From positions 1 to 48,761 of the forward strand of contig NZ_BDOQ01000017.1 in assembly GCF_003112435.1 (NCBI RefSeq): 48,761 nucleotides of DNA, given 5' to 3'. A program made the translations under genes and the position numbers. Positions 16,369-28,558 of this stretch are shown here, one piece after another; position 1 is the stretch's first letter, and the number at the start of each line of letters is the position of its first letter. Origin of the DNA: Novimethylophilus kurashikiensis. GTDB lineage: Bacteria > Pseudomonadota > Gammaproteobacteria > Burkholderiales > Methylophilaceae. A model generated the notes under the pieces. The model did no database searches, was not told the origin of the DNA, and was given only the letters and a program-made list of their open reading frames with translations.

Positions 16369-17556
16369 ATGTTGCTTTCGCCCGCCATTGGCCTGATGCA
16401 CCGGTTGCGACTGAAAAATAAATTCAGTCTTAGCGTACTGTTTCTGCTGGCCCCCGCCGCACTCATCTACCTGCGCGATTGGCTGCCGCAGTTTTCTCAA
16501 CCGCTGCTCGTTATCGCCGCGTTTATGCTGGCACTCGGGCTCATCGCCTTCCTGGCCCTCTACCTTTCCATTCGCCAAGCCATCGAGAACATCCTGACTG
16601 CCGTCAAGGCGATGGCCGAAGGCGATTTGGCTGCACGGAGCAATTTGGACACACCCGACGAATTCGGCCTGGTTTCGGTTCGCCTCAACGAGATGGCACG
16701 AGAAACTGGACGTTTGATCAAGGATGTCCATGCGGCTGCAGAAGAAGTGGCCAGCGCGTCGTCCGAATTAGCCGCTGCGGCTTCGCGCGTCGTATCCGGG
16801 GCCAATGCCCAGAATGCGCTCTCGGAAAAATCGACGCTGTCCATGCAGCACATGCAGGCCAGCGCTTCGCAAGTAGCCGAAGCCGCTGAGCGGTCGCAAG
16901 CCATCGCGGAAAAAGCCGGTCAATTGTCCGAAAACGGCACGGCCATCGTCAAAGCTGCCGGTGATGAAATGCAGCGCATCCAAGGCTCGATGATCAGCCT
17001 CACCGAACTGGTGTCCTCCATGGGGCAACGCTCAGATGAAATTCGCGGCATCGTCGATGTCATTCGAGGCATTGCAGACCAGACCAACCTACTGGCGCTT
17101 AACGCCGCCATCGAGGCCGCACGTGCCGGGGAAGCGGGACGAGGGTTCGCCGTGGTGGCTGATGAAGTTCGCAAGCTTGCCGAGCGCACCTCCAATGCCA
17201 CAGGCGAAATCGGCGGCATGATCCTCGGCATCCTCGAGGAAATATCAGCGGCCGTCGCCGGCATGGAAGAAGGCCGCCAACAGGCCGAATCCGGTGTTCG
17301 CATGGCCCTGGAGGCAGCAGAAGCGTTGCAAAGCATTCGTGAAGGCGCCCACAGCACCATGGATCGTGTGCGCGCCATTGCCGATGCGACCCAGGAACAA
17401 ACGCGCAACAGCCGCGAAGCCGTGCAAAGCATGGCGGATATCGCCAGCATGGCGCAGGAAAACACCGCAGCCAGCCATGAAGCCGCCAGCGTATCGCAAT
17501 ACCTGGAAACGCTGGCTTCGGACCTGCGCTTGTCCGTGCAACGTTTCAAAATCTAA
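16369..17556 (+). CDS. Methyl-accepting chemotaxis protein lacking a periplasmic sensor domain
   Basis: ATG 16369 is preferred because GAGGG lies eight bases upstream; an upstream in-frame ATG at 16225 would add 48 residues without family features. The 395-residue protein has two membrane segments almost back to back (about 20-40 and 45-70) with only a few residues between, then a HAMP domain (about 70-120) and a signalling domain with the conserved hairpin tip ([40 protein letters not shown]). No C-terminal CheR-tethering pentapeptide is seen. It could signal membrane or cytoplasmic cues, or receive input from the NIT-like protein 18 bases downstream. The 246-base gap upstream has GC-rich dyads but no riboswitch I can name. 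Confidence 0.92.
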   Translation: MLLSPAIGLMHRLRLKNKFSLSVLFLLAPAALIYLRDWLPQFSQPLLVIAAFMLALGLIAFLALYLSIRQAIENILTAVKAMAEGDLAARSNLDTPDEFGLVSVRLNEMARETGRLIKDVHAAAEEVASASSELAAAASRVVSGANAQNALSEKSTLSMQHMQASASQVAEAAERSQAIAEKAGQLSENGTAIVKAAGDEMQRIQGSMISLTELVSSMGQRSDEIRGIVDVIRGIADQTNLLALNAAIEAARAGEAGRGFAVVADEVRKLAERTSNATGEIGGMILGILEEISAAVAGMEEGRQQAESGVRMALEAAEALQSIREGAHSTMDRVRAIADATQEQTRNSREAVQSMADIASMAQENTAASHEAASVSQYLETLASDLRLSVQRFKI

Positions 17557-17574
17557 TCGCCGCGGAGCTTTTTC

Positions 17575-19619
<2,045 letters not shown>

Positions 19620-19685
19620 TTTTTATCACACTCGAGAGACCAGCGAGCCCCGCCTCGCAGGTTCCTTTTTGCGGAAAAAAGAAAC

Positions 19686-20588
19686 ATGACAACGCATTCC
19701 CATACCGAACTCTTCACCATCCGCGACTGGCTGCGCTTTGCTGTCAGCCGCTTCGAGGAGGCCGGCCTGTTTTTCGGACATGGCACGCAAAACAGCTTCG
19801 ATGAAGCGGCCTGGCTCATCATGGCAGCGCTGCATTTACCGCACGACGCCATGGAAACCTTCCTGGACGCAGTGATCACCGAAACCGAACGCAAGCATCT
19901 GCTGCACCTGATCGAACGCCGCGTGGATGAACGGATTCCAACAGCCTATCTGGTTCGCGAAGCATGGCTGGGCGAATACAAGTTTTATGTCGACGAACGC
20001 GTCATCGTGCCGCGCTCCTTCATTGCCGAACTACTGCGCGAAGACCTGGAACCCTGGATCGAGAATCCGGAAGAAATCGTGCATGTGGCCGATATTTGTA
20101 CCGGTAGCGGGTGCCTCGCCATCCTGCTGGCGCATGCCTTCCCCAATGCAGACGTGGACGCCATCGACATCTCGGACGATGCCCTTGCCGTGGCGCGCCG
20201 CAACATCACCGACTACGGGTTGGAAGACCGCGTGCATGCCGTCAAGTCGGACATGCTGTCTGCGCTGGGTGACAAGCGCTATGACATCATCATCTCCAAT
20301 CCACCCTATGTGAACGCCCCCTCCATGGACGCCCTGCCACCCGAATACCGTCGCGAGCCGCAACTGGCGCTGGCCTCTGGCGACGATGGGTTGGACCACG
20401 TCCGCGATTTGCTGGAAGCGGCGCCGGCCCACCTCATCCCCGGCGGCCTGTTGATCGTCGAGATCGGCCATAACCGCGATGCGCTCGAAGCGGAATTCCC
20501 CGGGTTGCCCTTTACTTGGCTGGATGTCAGCGCGGGCGACGAGTTCGTATTCATGTTACGGCGCGAAGACATCGTCGGCGGTATTTGA
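19686..20588 (+). CDS. prmB: Ribosomal protein uL3 glutamine N5-methyltransferase
   Basis: A 300-residue SAM-dependent methyltransferase of the HemK/PrmB group. SAM motif I is VADICTGSGCLAILLAHAFP and the catalytic amide-binding motif is ISNPPYVNAPSMDALPPEYR. The N-terminal substrate-recognition domain contains RVDERIPTAYLVREAWLGEY. The ALPPEYRREPQLAL element favours PrmB over PrmC. It lies 66 bases after dapE. Confidence 0.94.
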   Translation: MTTHSHTELFTIRDWLRFAVSRFEEAGLFFGHGTQNSFDEAAWLIMAALHLPHDAMETFLDAVITETERKHLLHLIERRVDERIPTAYLVREAWLGEYKFYVDERVIVPRSFIAELLREDLEPWIENPEEIVHVADICTGSGCLAILLAHAFPNADVDAIDISDDALAVARRNITDYGLEDRVHAVKSDMLSALGDKRYDIIISNPPYVNAPSMDALPPEYRREPQLALASGDDGLDHVRDLLEAAPAHLIPGGLLIVEIGHNRDALEAEFPGLPFTWLDVSAGDEFVFMLRREDIVGGI

Positions 20589-20671
20589 AAACCGCTTAAC
20601 CTCTGCAATAATCCGGTTAATCTGACACCGCCATCCGAAACTTCAAAAATGTCAGAATCAGGGTCAGGGGA

Positions 20672-22645
20672 TTGAATAAACAACGATTAATTCATGCCAT
20701 CGTCGCAGGGGTGCTGCTCAGTGCAGCTTATGCCCGGGCCGACGCAGGGAAAACCAGCGACCTCACGGTGCTGCCCTTCGAGCAACTGCTTGGCATGGAA
20801 GTCACGACCGCCGCCAAGATCGCACGGCAAGTCACGGATGAGCCCTCCGCGGTCACCGTCGTGACCGCAGACGACATCCGCGCCTACGGCTACCATTCCC
20901 TGGCCGATATTCTCAACAGCATACGCGGGCTGTACACCACCTACGACCGCGCTTTCCAATATCTAGGCGGCCGCGGATTCGGCCGTCCCGGCGACTTTGC
21001 CGGGCGTATCCTGTTGATGATCGACGGCTATGCCACCAACGACAACATCTATAACCAGAGCTATATCGATAACTCCGGGCTGATCGACGTCGAATTGATC
21101 GACCGCGTGGAATACGTTCCCGGCACCGGCTCCGTGGCTTACGGCAATAACGCCTACTTCGGCATCATCAACATCATCACCAAGAAAGGCCGCGATTTCG
21201 GCGGCACGCAGTTCTCCGCCGAGGGCATGAGCTACGGCGGCAAGAAAGGCCGCGCCACTTACGGCAACCGGCTGCAAAACGGCGCCGACGTGCTGCTCTC
21301 ATTCTCCTGGCTGGATAGCGACGGACAAAACCTGTTTTTCCCCGAATTTCTCGACCCGGCCAACGAGAACCCCAATGTCGCCAGCAATCATGCCGTGGCC
21401 CGCCATCTGGACTACGAGGAAAGCAAGCGCGTCTTCGGCAAGCTGCAATACGAAAACCTGACGCTGGAAGCCGCCTACGTCGATCGCAGGAAAGGCATTC
21501 CCACCGCATCCTACGGCGTCGAATTCAATGCCTACAACCAGTATTGGGACAACAACGGTTTCGTGAGCGCCAAGTACGATCTGGACCTCGGTGCCAAGCT
21601 CAAGTCATCGACCCACGCCTATTACGGCAACTATCTCGACCGCGGCGCGGGCATGTATCTCGTGGGCGGTATGTGGCGCGAACACAACCTGGGGCAATGG
21701 TGGGGCATCGACCAGAAGTTCGTGAGCACGGCTTTCGAGGACCATACGCTGGTATTCGGTGCCGAATACCGCGACGACTTCCAGATGGATCTGCACGACC
21801 CGGTGGCCACTTCGAGCCATTCGCGCCAGACCATCAGCGCCTACCTACAGGATGAAATCTCGCTCACCGATCAATGGCGGCTCAACCTGGGCGCGCGCTA
21901 CGACTATGCCAGCGACTTGGGCAGCGAGGTCAACCCGCGCATTGCGGTGATGTATGCCCTACAGCCGCAAACCATGCTCAAGGTCGCGTATAGCACGGCG
22001 TTCCGCATGCCGGCCACCTACGAGAAGTACTACACCGACGGCGAGCAGCTTCCTAACAATCGTCTGCAATCCGAATACGTCACCACGACCGAGCTGATAC
22101 TCCAACACGATTTCACGCCGCAAACCCGACTCATCAGTTCGCTCTACCATTACCGCACCCACGACCTCATCACCGACGTCGATATCGACGCCAACACCAA
22201 CCATTTCATCAACGTCGGCAGCAGCCATACCACCGGCATCGAGATGGAACTGGAGCGAAAATGGGATAACGGCGTGCGCTTGCGGGCCAGCTATTCACAT
22301 CAGGATTCCATCGACCAAAACAATCAGTGGATGGTCAATTCCCCCCGCAACCTCGGCAAATTCAACCTCACCTTCCCGTTCATGCAGCATTGGCTGCGGA
22401 GCGGCCTGGAATTGCAATACACGGGTTCCCGCCGCACCAAGGGTAATAACGAACTGGGCAGCTACACGCTTGCCAACCTGACCTTCACCACCGAACGGCC
22501 AGTTTACGGGCTGGGTGCTTCGCTCAGCCTTCGCAATGTGTTCGATCGCAATTACGCCGCCGTGGCCCCGGATGGACTAACGCAAGACAGCCTGCCCATG
22601 GACGGTCGCAACGTGTGGTTGCAGCTGACGTACGATCTTAAATGA
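20672..22645 (+). CDS. TonB-dependent outer-membrane receptor
   Basis: The 657-residue protein starts at TTG 20672 with AGGG eight bases upstream; no in-frame ATG precedes the signal peptide (AIVAGVLLSAAYARADA). The plug domain (about 35-170) has VTVVTADDIRAYGYHSLADI and IDRVEYVPGTGSVAYGNNA followed by GIINIITKKG; the rest is a 22-strand-type barrel ending [11 protein letters not shown]. Substrate is not predictable. Its stop overlaps the YfiR-like start by four bases (ATGA). A tiny reading frame (ATG 20649, eight codons) ends inside the TTG start, which could be a leader. Receptors of this kind are often paired with DUF4154/YfiR proteins and c-di-GMP enzymes. Confidence 0.92.
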   Translation: MNKQRLIHAIVAGVLLSAAYARADAGKTSDLTVLPFEQLLGMEVTTAAKIARQVTDEPSAVTVVTADDIRAYGYHSLADILNSIRGLYTTYDRAFQYLGGRGFGRPGDFAGRILLMIDGYATNDNIYNQSYIDNSGLIDVELIDRVEYVPGTGSVAYGNNAYFGIINIITKKGRDFGGTQFSAEGMSYGGKKGRATYGNRLQNGADVLLSFSWLDSDGQNLFFPEFLDPANENPNVASNHAVARHLDYEESKRVFGKLQYENLTLEAAYVDRRKGIPTASYGVEFNAYNQYWDNNGFVSAKYDLDLGAKLKSSTHAYYGNYLDRGAGMYLVGGMWREHNLGQWWGIDQKFVSTAFEDHTLVFGAEYRDDFQMDLHDPVATSSHSRQTISAYLQDEISLTDQWRLNLGARYDYASDLGSEVNPRIAVMYALQPQTMLKVAYSTAFRMPATYEKYYTDGEQLPNNRLQSEYVTTTELILQHDFTPQTRLISSLYHYRTHDLITDVDIDANTNHFINVGSSHTTGIEMELERKWDNGVRLRASYSHQDSIDQNNQWMVNSPRNLGKFNLTFPFMQHWLRSGLELQYTGSRRTKGNNELGSYTLANLTFTTERPVYGLGASLSLRNVFDRNYAAVAPDGLTQDSLPMDGRNVWLQLTYDLK

Positions 22646-23151
22646 CCTTGCCCCGGCTCACACTGATTGCGTTGACCCTAGCCTCACCCGCCGTACTGGC
22701 GGACCCGGTGCCGGAATACGAGATGAAGGCGGCTTTCCTGTATAACTTCGCCTCGTTCACCGAATGGCCCGAGCCCATCGCCGGCAATTTCAACCTGTGC
22801 GTTTTCAGCAACGACCCTATCGGCAACGCGCTATCGTCGCTGGAAGGCAAGCCGATCCAGAACGCCCGGCTCTCCGTGCTGCGCATTACCGAAACCGCCC
22901 AGGCCCGACAATGCCAACTGCTATACTGGAGCGACTCCGGCGTCGTCAATGTCAGGAGACTGCTGCAAAACGTCGCCGACCTTCCTATCCTGACGGTCAG
23001 CGCCGACGGAGAATCTGAAAGGGCCGGGGCCATGATCAATATGACGGTCGAGAACAACAAGCTCGCTTTCTCGGTCGATGTGGAACCCGCCCACCGCGCT
23101 CGTCTCAACCTCAGCTCCAAGATGCTGCGGCTGGCTTACCGGGTGTACTAA
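22642..23151 (+). CDS. YfiR-like (DUF4154) periplasmic protein
   Basis: A 169-residue secreted protein with a signal peptide ([17 protein letters not shown]). The DUF4154 hallmark [18 protein letters not shown] is intact, as are Cys residues in FNLCVF and ARQCQLLYW and the ending [16 protein letters not shown]. YfiR in Pseudomonas represses the diguanylate cyclase YfiN in the periplasm. Here it sits between a TonB receptor (4-base overlap) and a YfiN-like enzyme (2 bases between stop and next ATG), so a similar repressor role is likely. Confidence 0.9.
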   Translation: MTLPRLTLIALTLASPAVLADPVPEYEMKAAFLYNFASFTEWPEPIAGNFNLCVFSNDPIGNALSSLEGKPIQNARLSVLRITETAQARQCQLLYWSDSGVVNVRRLLQNVADLPILTVSADGESERAGAMINMTVENNKLAFSVDVEPAHRARLNLSSKMLRLAYRVY

Positions 23152-23153
23152 CC

Positions 23154-25229
23154 ATGCTCGCTCGCTTCTTCAGTCGCACCCAGATCAAGACCAAGCTCGC
23201 GTCGTTCCAGCTCTTTGCCATTTCTTCAGCCTTGTTCGTGGTGCTGGCGGTCATGCTCAACTATGAGTATTTCTCAGTTCGGCAGGAGCTCAAGCAAAAG
23301 GTCGAGGTCGAGGCGAGCATCATCCAGGAAAACAGCGTAGCAGCGCTGGCTTTCGTCGATGCCAAGTCTGCCAAAGAAGTGCTCGCTACGCTGGAGGTGG
23401 CGCCCGGCGTCACCCAGGCCGCATTGTTGCTGCCGAACGGCAAGGTATTCGCCCAATACCGCCGCTCGATGGACACCGAGCTTCATTACGACCCGGAAGG
23501 CAGCGGCGCTCATTTCGGCCTGAATACGCTCACGCTCTATCGCGACATCAAGCTCAACGGCAAGCCGATCGGCAAGCTCTTTATCGAAGCCGGACTGTCT
23601 CGTTTCCACGAGAGCATGAAGCTCTACACCATGGTGTTTATCCTGGCGGCGCTGGGCGCGCTCGGGTTTTCGCTGCTAGTACTGGGCAAGCTCAACCGGA
23701 CCATTTCCGAACCGCTGACCAACTTGGCCCGCCTCACCCGACACGTTTCCCTCTGGCAGGACTATTCGCTACGAGCGGATATCGAGAGCAACGACGAAAT
23801 CGGCGAACTGGCCCGCGGGTTCAACGCCATGCTGGAGCAGATCCAGCGACGCGATAACGAATTGGGCACCGAGCTTAACCAGCGCAAGCAGGCCGAGCAG
23901 CGGCTCAATCAACTGGCTTACTACGACAACGTCACTCACCTACCCAATCGCCACTACTTCAAGGAACGCCTGGAACTGGTGATCAGCAGCGTGCAGCGTT
24001 TCGGCGAAGTCTGCGGATTGATGTTCATCGACCTGGACGATTTCAAGATCGTCAACGACACGCTGGGCCACCATATCGGCGACGAATTGCTGAAGGAAGT
24101 GGCCCACCGCTTCAACCATGCGTTGCGTACCGGCGATATCGTATGCCGCATCGGCGGCGATGAATTCGCCGTGATCCTGGAAAACATCCAGAATTCCGAC
24201 CAAGCGGAACGGGTGGCCGACAAGATCATTAAGACGTTGGCCAAGCCCATCCATGTCGAAGGCAAGGATATCTTCATCAGCGCCAGTATCGGCATCGGCA
24301 TGTGCCCAGACCATGCCTCGGATATTCCCAACTTGCTCCGCAATGCCGATACGGCCATGTATCGCGCCAAGGAGCATGGCAAGAACTGCTACCGGTTGTA
24401 TCTACCTGAAATGGAAGGCAAGGCGATCAAGCGCTTCACGCTGGAAAACAGCTTGCGCCGCGCTATCGACCAGGATGAGCTGGTTCTGCATTACCAACCG
24501 CAGATCGATATCGTCAGCAATCGTATTGTCGGGTTCGAAGCGCTGTTGCGCTGGCAACATCCGGAAATGGGCATGATCCCGCCGTCGGAATTCATCCCTG
24601 TCGCGGAAGAGAGCGGCCTCATCATTACCATCGGCGAATGGGTACTGCGCACCGCTTGTCTCCAAGCGCGAGAATGGCAAACCCTGGCGCCGGAATTGAC
24701 CATGAGCGTCAACCTATCTGCAAGACAGCTGCGCCAGGCGGATATCGTCGAGCGCGTGCTTCACATCATCGAACAAACCGGCATGCCGCCGCATTTGCTT
24801 GATATTGAGCTTACCGAGAGCATGCTGATGGACAACATGGAAGAAACCATCCGCAAGACCGAACATTTGCGGAGCACGGGCATCCGCATTTCCATCGACG
24901 ATTTCGGCACCGGCTATTCGTCCATGAGTTATCTGAAGCGTTTCCCGATCACCAGCCTCAAGATCGACCGCAGCTTTATCCAGGACATCCCGACCGACGC
25001 CGACGATATGGCGATTACCCAAGCCATTATCGCCTTGGGCAAGAGCCTGCAAATCAACCTCATCGCAGAAGGTGTGGAAACGCAGGAACAATTGGAGTTC
25101 TTGCGCGACAACTTCTGCGCCCAGGCCCAAGGCTTCTTGCTTAGTAAGCCGTTGCCGCCGGAAGCCGCTGCAGATTACCTCTGCGCCAATCTAGGCATTG
25201 CTGTACCGTCCCAGGCCGAACTGGCGTAG
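23154..25229 (+). CDS. CHASE8-HAMP-GGDEF-EAL c-di-GMP cyclase/phosphodiesterase
   Basis: The 691-residue inner-membrane protein has a first membrane helix (about 18-40), a periplasmic CHASE8/YfiN-type sensor (about 40-155, with [20 protein letters not shown]), a second helix (about 160-182), HAMP (about 185-240), GGDEF (about 255-420) and EAL (about 430-680). The cyclase site GGDEF is intact and an inhibitory RTGD site lies five residues before it. The EAL part keeps EALLRW, the ExxE in [21 protein letters not shown] and EGVET, so phosphodiesterase activity is also plausible. Unlike Pseudomonas YfiN, this protein adds an EAL domain. It is the last gene of the unit. Confidence 0.95.
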   Translation: MLARFFSRTQIKTKLASFQLFAISSALFVVLAVMLNYEYFSVRQELKQKVEVEASIIQENSVAALAFVDAKSAKEVLATLEVAPGVTQAALLLPNGKVFAQYRRSMDTELHYDPEGSGAHFGLNTLTLYRDIKLNGKPIGKLFIEAGLSRFHESMKLYTMVFILAALGALGFSLLVLGKLNRTISEPLTNLARLTRHVSLWQDYSLRADIESNDEIGELARGFNAMLEQIQRRDNELGTELNQRKQAEQRLNQLAYYDNVTHLPNRHYFKERLELVISSVQRFGEVCGLMFIDLDDFKIVNDTLGHHIGDELLKEVAHRFNHALRTGDIVCRIGGDEFAVILENIQNSDQAERVADKIIKTLAKPIHVEGKDIFISASIGIGMCPDHASDIPNLLRNADTAMYRAKEHGKNCYRLYLPEMEGKAIKRFTLENSLRRAIDQDELVLHYQPQIDIVSNRIVGFEALLRWQHPEMGMIPPSEFIPVAEESGLIITIGEWVLRTACLQAREWQTLAPELTMSVNLSARQLRQADIVERVLHIIEQTGMPPHLLDIELTESMLMDNMEETIRKTEHLRSTGIRISIDDFGTGYSSMSYLKRFPITSLKIDRSFIQDIPTDADDMAITQAIIALGKSLQINLIAEGVETQEQLEFLRDNFCAQAQGFLLSKPLPPEAAADYLCANLGIAVPSQAELA

Positions 25230-25247
25230 GTAGGTTATCCACCCACC

Positions 25248-26900
25248 TTATTCATTGAGTTCCTTCTTGCGGGCCCAAACGTCAAACAGGGTCATGAATT
25301 TTTGCTTGCTGCTCAAACGCTCATCGGATAGCGCGTCCAGGAATACCGACAGGCGTTTGGATTTCACGATGGTGTAAAGGGTCAGCACCGTCACCGGTAC
25401 GAACACCGCCATGAAATAAGCCAGCTTCATCATGGGTGTGCTGTCGGCATCGGCGAACAGATTCATCCCGAGCACACCTGTTGCAACCGTACCGATCAAC
25501 CCGAAAGTCGTTACCACGGTCAGCCGGATCACGATTTCCGCATGGCGCTTGAGCTGATCGCTATCGAGATATTCCGTCATATCCAGGATGCGGCGGCGAG
25601 TGCGCTCGAACAACTCCTGCGTATCCAAGTGCCGGATCATCATGGCGAACAAGTCGCGCGATTGCGCTTGGTCGGAAACCGATTGGAACCAGTAGCGGTG
25701 GGTAAACCGCAGGAAAATCTCCAGCGTATGGCGCACGTTCTTGCGGAAATCGCGTATCGATTCCGGGTCGTCGATATCGAGCCGGCTGATGGCGGAAACA
25801 AGCCGGTCCGAGAGCATCAGCAACGCGGCTTTCTGGAAATGCGCAATGAGGAACAACAAGAAATACTGGTGGCGGAACTGGCTGATGATGCCGGTTTCCT
25901 TATCCGTAAAAAATGCTTCGCCCGCACTGCCGAGCACGGTAAAACTTTGGCCGTTGCAAATGATCCGGGTATTGCCCCAATGCTCGTGCCCCGGCTCCCA
26001 ATAACGATCGTAGCAATACCTGGCCTCGAAATCCTGCAGGAACCCTTCGGAATACGGCAGGCTTTGCGAATCGCCGGGGCGTGTCACCAGACCCAGGCGG
26101 ATCAAGTCGCCGCGAGTCAGGCATGACACATCGTCGAACGCCATGTAGCTCATAAGCGGCATGCGCTGGTATTCGATCTCGCGGTAGCGAATCAGCCCTT
26201 CCTCGTCGGAATAATGCTGCACCAGCGGCTTGAGCAAATATTCCCAGTGAGACGCTACTCTCGGTACCCGTTGCTCGCGCACGAACTTGAGATAGCGTTC
26301 TTTCTGTTCGTAATCGGATGCGGCCAGGACATTGCCTTGCTTATCCAGCCATTCGACTTTCTCTGCACAATGGCCGCCCTGGCCGTTCTGTTCCCAATGG
26401 CTGGGATACGCACGGCCGAAGCGGAACAGCGTTTCCATCGCCCGGTCCAGCGGCAGCTTATCGCCGATGATCTCGACCACGAGAATGGCGATATCGATGT
26501 CGTAGAAGAAATAGAGATCGGTATGGTCGACGGTAAACAGGTGTGGTTCTAAATCGCCGCCGAACTTGATGCGCGCTTGGGCCACATCGCTGCGGGTAAA
26601 AACACGGATAGGCGATTGTCCGTAACTGCTATCGTCCTGGCCGCGGATGCCTTCGCCGTAAAGAAAACGCTGGGCGAAAGGCAAGAAGGTGACGAACTCA
26701 CGGTACCGCCGCTCGCTGAACCGGCCCGAAGTGGCGTTGAATTCGTCCTGCACCAGATTCCAGGGCGTATCCGGCGTTGCGGCGAGATAATCCCAATAAG
26801 GATGAATTTGCAGGTCGTTGCCCTGGGGGATTAATTGCACCGGCCACAACAGAACTTGGCGGAAGCTCGCGATCGCTGGCTGCTGCCCGGACTGGCTCAT
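25248..26900 (-). CDS. Long CorA-like divalent cation transporter
   Basis: The 550-residue protein ends with the CorA arrangement: a long helix, a membrane segment with the GMN pore signature (GTVATGVLGMNLF) and a second membrane segment (YFMAVFVPVTVLTLYTIV). E. coli CorA is 316 residues, so this one has an unusually large cytoplasmic N-terminal domain (~430 residues). The ATG at 26900 has GAGGGG six bases upstream; a further upstream Met at 26933 lacks one. It converges on the c-di-GMP gene with only 18 bases between stops. Confidence 0.82.
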   Translation of the reverse strand: MSQSGQQPAIASFRQVLLWPVQLIPQGNDLQIHPYWDYLAATPDTPWNLVQDEFNATSGRFSERRYREFVTFLPFAQRFLYGEGIRGQDDSSYGQSPIRVFTRSDVAQARIKFGGDLEPHLFTVDHTDLYFFYDIDIAILVVEIIGDKLPLDRAMETLFRFGRAYPSHWEQNGQGGHCAEKVEWLDKQGNVLAASDYEQKERYLKFVREQRVPRVASHWEYLLKPLVQHYSDEEGLIRYREIEYQRMPLMSYMAFDDVSCLTRGDLIRLGLVTRPGDSQSLPYSEGFLQDFEARYCYDRYWEPGHEHWGNTRIICNGQSFTVLGSAGEAFFTDKETGIISQFRHQYFLLFLIAHFQKAALLMLSDRLVSAISRLDIDDPESIRDFRKNVRHTLEIFLRFTHRYWFQSVSDQAQSRDLFAMMIRHLDTQELFERTRRRILDMTEYLDSDQLKRHAEIVIRLTVVTTFGLIGTVATGVLGMNLFADADSTPMMKLAYFMAVFVPVTVLTLYTIVKSKRLSVFLDALSDERLSSKQKFMTLFDVWARKKELNE

Positions 26901-26960
26901 GACATTCCCCTCTGGTAACAGCCCGGCAATCATCGTCCTGACCCGAGCTGGATGTTGTTT

Positions 26961-28016
26961 TTAACCTCTCCCGCGGTTGCGATCGCTACGCCGCTGCTGC
27001 TTGGTTGCGGGATTAAAGGAAGCCTTGGGCTTGGCTTTGGCCCAGCCGGCTTTCCTGACCTTGCGTTCCTTGGGTTCCTGGGCGGCAGCGGCCATGGCAA
27101 TGCGGGAAGCGCGCGGCGTAAACGGTTTGCCAACCTGCTCCTTCTCGCGTGCCGTCATCGGGCGCTGCTGCTGGCTGCTGCGCGGCACAGGCAAACCGGC
27201 CCATTCCAACAGCGCACGCACTTCCTTGTCCTGCAAGGTCAGCAACTGGCCGCGTTTGAGGCGTGGCGGCAGCGTTACCGGGCCGAAGCGCACGCGCATC
27301 AGGCGGCTCACCATCAAGCCCTGGGCTTCGAACAGGCGGCGCACTTCGCGCTTGCGGCCTTCGCGCAGGATAACCTGATACCAGTGGTTGGAGCCTTCGC
27401 CGCCCCGATCCTGAATCGCGTCGAAGCTGGCGATACCGTCATCCAGTTCCACGCCTTCGGTCATCTGTTCCAGTTGCTCGTCGGTCAGCTCGCCCATCAC
27501 CCGCACGGCGTATTCTCGCTCGACTTCATAACGAGGATGCATGAAGTGGTTGGCGAGTTCGCCAGAAGTGGTAAAGATCATCAGGCCGCAAGTATTGATG
27601 TCCAAGCGACCGATCGACACCCACTTGGCACCGCGAATATGCGGCAGCTTCTCGAACACGCTGGCACGCTTTTCCGGGTCGTCCTGGCTGACGATCTCGC
27701 CTTCCAGCTTGTGGTAGAGCAGCACGCGCGGCATTTGCGGCTCGGTCTGCAACTTGACCACGCGCTTGTCGATACGCACGACGTCATCCGCCCCCACTGT
27801 TTGCCCGAGTTGGGCCGGCTCGCCGTTAACGGTGACGCGGCCGCTGGCAATCAGCTCTTCCATGTCGCGGCGCGAACCGAGACCGGACACCGCCAGCACC
27901 TTTTGCAAACGTTGCGGTGCGGCAGCTGCGGGTTTCTTGCGCGCGCGTACTACCGGCGCTTCCTCTTGTTGCTCCTGCACCGGGCGGCGCATGGGGCCTG
28001 TTCTGCGAGTACTCAT
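26961..28016 (-). CDS. rluB: 23S rRNA pseudouridine(2605) synthase
   Basis: A 351-residue RsuA/RluB-family pseudouridine synthase. An S4-like RNA-binding domain (QRLQKVLAVSGLGSRRDMEE) precedes the catalytic domain with VSIGRLDINTCGLMIFTTSG (catalytic Asp in RLD; the family usually has NTSGL) and YQVILREGRKREVRRLFEA. Basic low-complexity tails occur at both ends (RKKPAAAAPQR; KKxx-rich C-terminus), typical of betaproteobacterial RluB. Its start overlaps the scpB stop by four bases. Confidence 0.94.
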   Translation of the reverse strand: MSTRRTGPMRRPVQEQQEEAPVVRARKKPAAAAPQRLQKVLAVSGLGSRRDMEELIASGRVTVNGEPAQLGQTVGADDVVRIDKRVVKLQTEPQMPRVLLYHKLEGEIVSQDDPEKRASVFEKLPHIRGAKWVSIGRLDINTCGLMIFTTSGELANHFMHPRYEVEREYAVRVMGELTDEQLEQMTEGVELDDGIASFDAIQDRGGEGSNHWYQVILREGRKREVRRLFEAQGLMVSRLMRVRFGPVTLPPRLKRGQLLTLQDKEVRALLEWAGLPVPRSSQQQRPMTAREKEQVGKPFTPRASRIAMAAAAQEPKERKVRKAGWAKAKPKASFNPATKQQRRSDRNRGRG

Positions 28017-28558
28017 ATTTCCAGCTTGATCTCCTGTTGTGCCAGCGTTTGCAACGGTGGCAGCTCCTGCAACGATCTCAAGTTGAGATCGTCCAGGAAC
28101 GTTTTCGTAGTCGCGTAAAGCGAAGGCCGTCCTGGCACTTCGCGCTGGCCGACGATGTCGATCCAGCCGCGTTCCTGCAGTGTGCGCATCACATTCTGGT
28201 TGACTGCCACACCGCGAATTTCCTCGATATCGCCGCGCGTGACCGGCTGTTTGTAAGCGATGATCGCCAAGGTTTCCATCACCGCACGCGAATAGCGCTG
28301 CGGCCGTTCAGGCGTGAGCCGGGCAATAAATGGCGCGTACTGCGGCTTGGCCTGGAAACGCCATCCGCTGGCAACTTGGAGCAAGTCAAGCGTGCGCGGC
28401 TGCCAGTCGCCGCGCAGTTCATCCAGCAGCATGCGCAAGGTCGCCCGCTCCATCCTCGATTCGAACAGCCGCTGCATGTCGTCCAGCGACAGTGGTTCCG
28501 GGCTGGTGAGCAAGGCGGCTTCCAGCACGTTTTTAAGCTCCTGGATCGATTCAGACAT
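28013..28558 (-). CDS. scpB: Segregation and condensation protein ScpB
   Basis: The 181-residue kleisin-associated winged-helix protein works with ScpA and SMC in chromosome condensation. Family features: LKNVLEAALLTSPEPLSLDD at the start, SRAVMETLAIIAYKQPVTRG and IEEIRGVAVNQNVMRTLQER, and GRPSLYATTKTFLDDLNL near the end. It overlaps scpA by eight and rluB by four bases, indicating one transcript. Confidence 0.95.
   Translation of the reverse strand: MSESIQELKNVLEAALLTSPEPLSLDDMQRLFESRMERATLRMLLDELRGDWQPRTLDLLQVASGWRFQAKPQYAPFIARLTPERPQRYSRAVMETLAIIAYKQPVTRGDIEEIRGVAVNQNVMRTLQERGWIDIVGQREVPGRPSLYATTKTFLDDLNLRSLQELPPLQTLAQQEIKLEI

Noticed and set aside
23154-25229. LapD, the c-di-GMP receptor of the adhesin system
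   Set aside because: LapD has degenerate GGDEF/EAL motifs and a LapD/MoxY-type periplasmic domain. This protein has intact motifs, a CHASE8-like sensor and YfiR as neighbour.
26952-28118. Plus-strand open frame of 388 codons opposite rluB
   Set aside because: Shadow of rluB with no family match and no plausible ribosome site.
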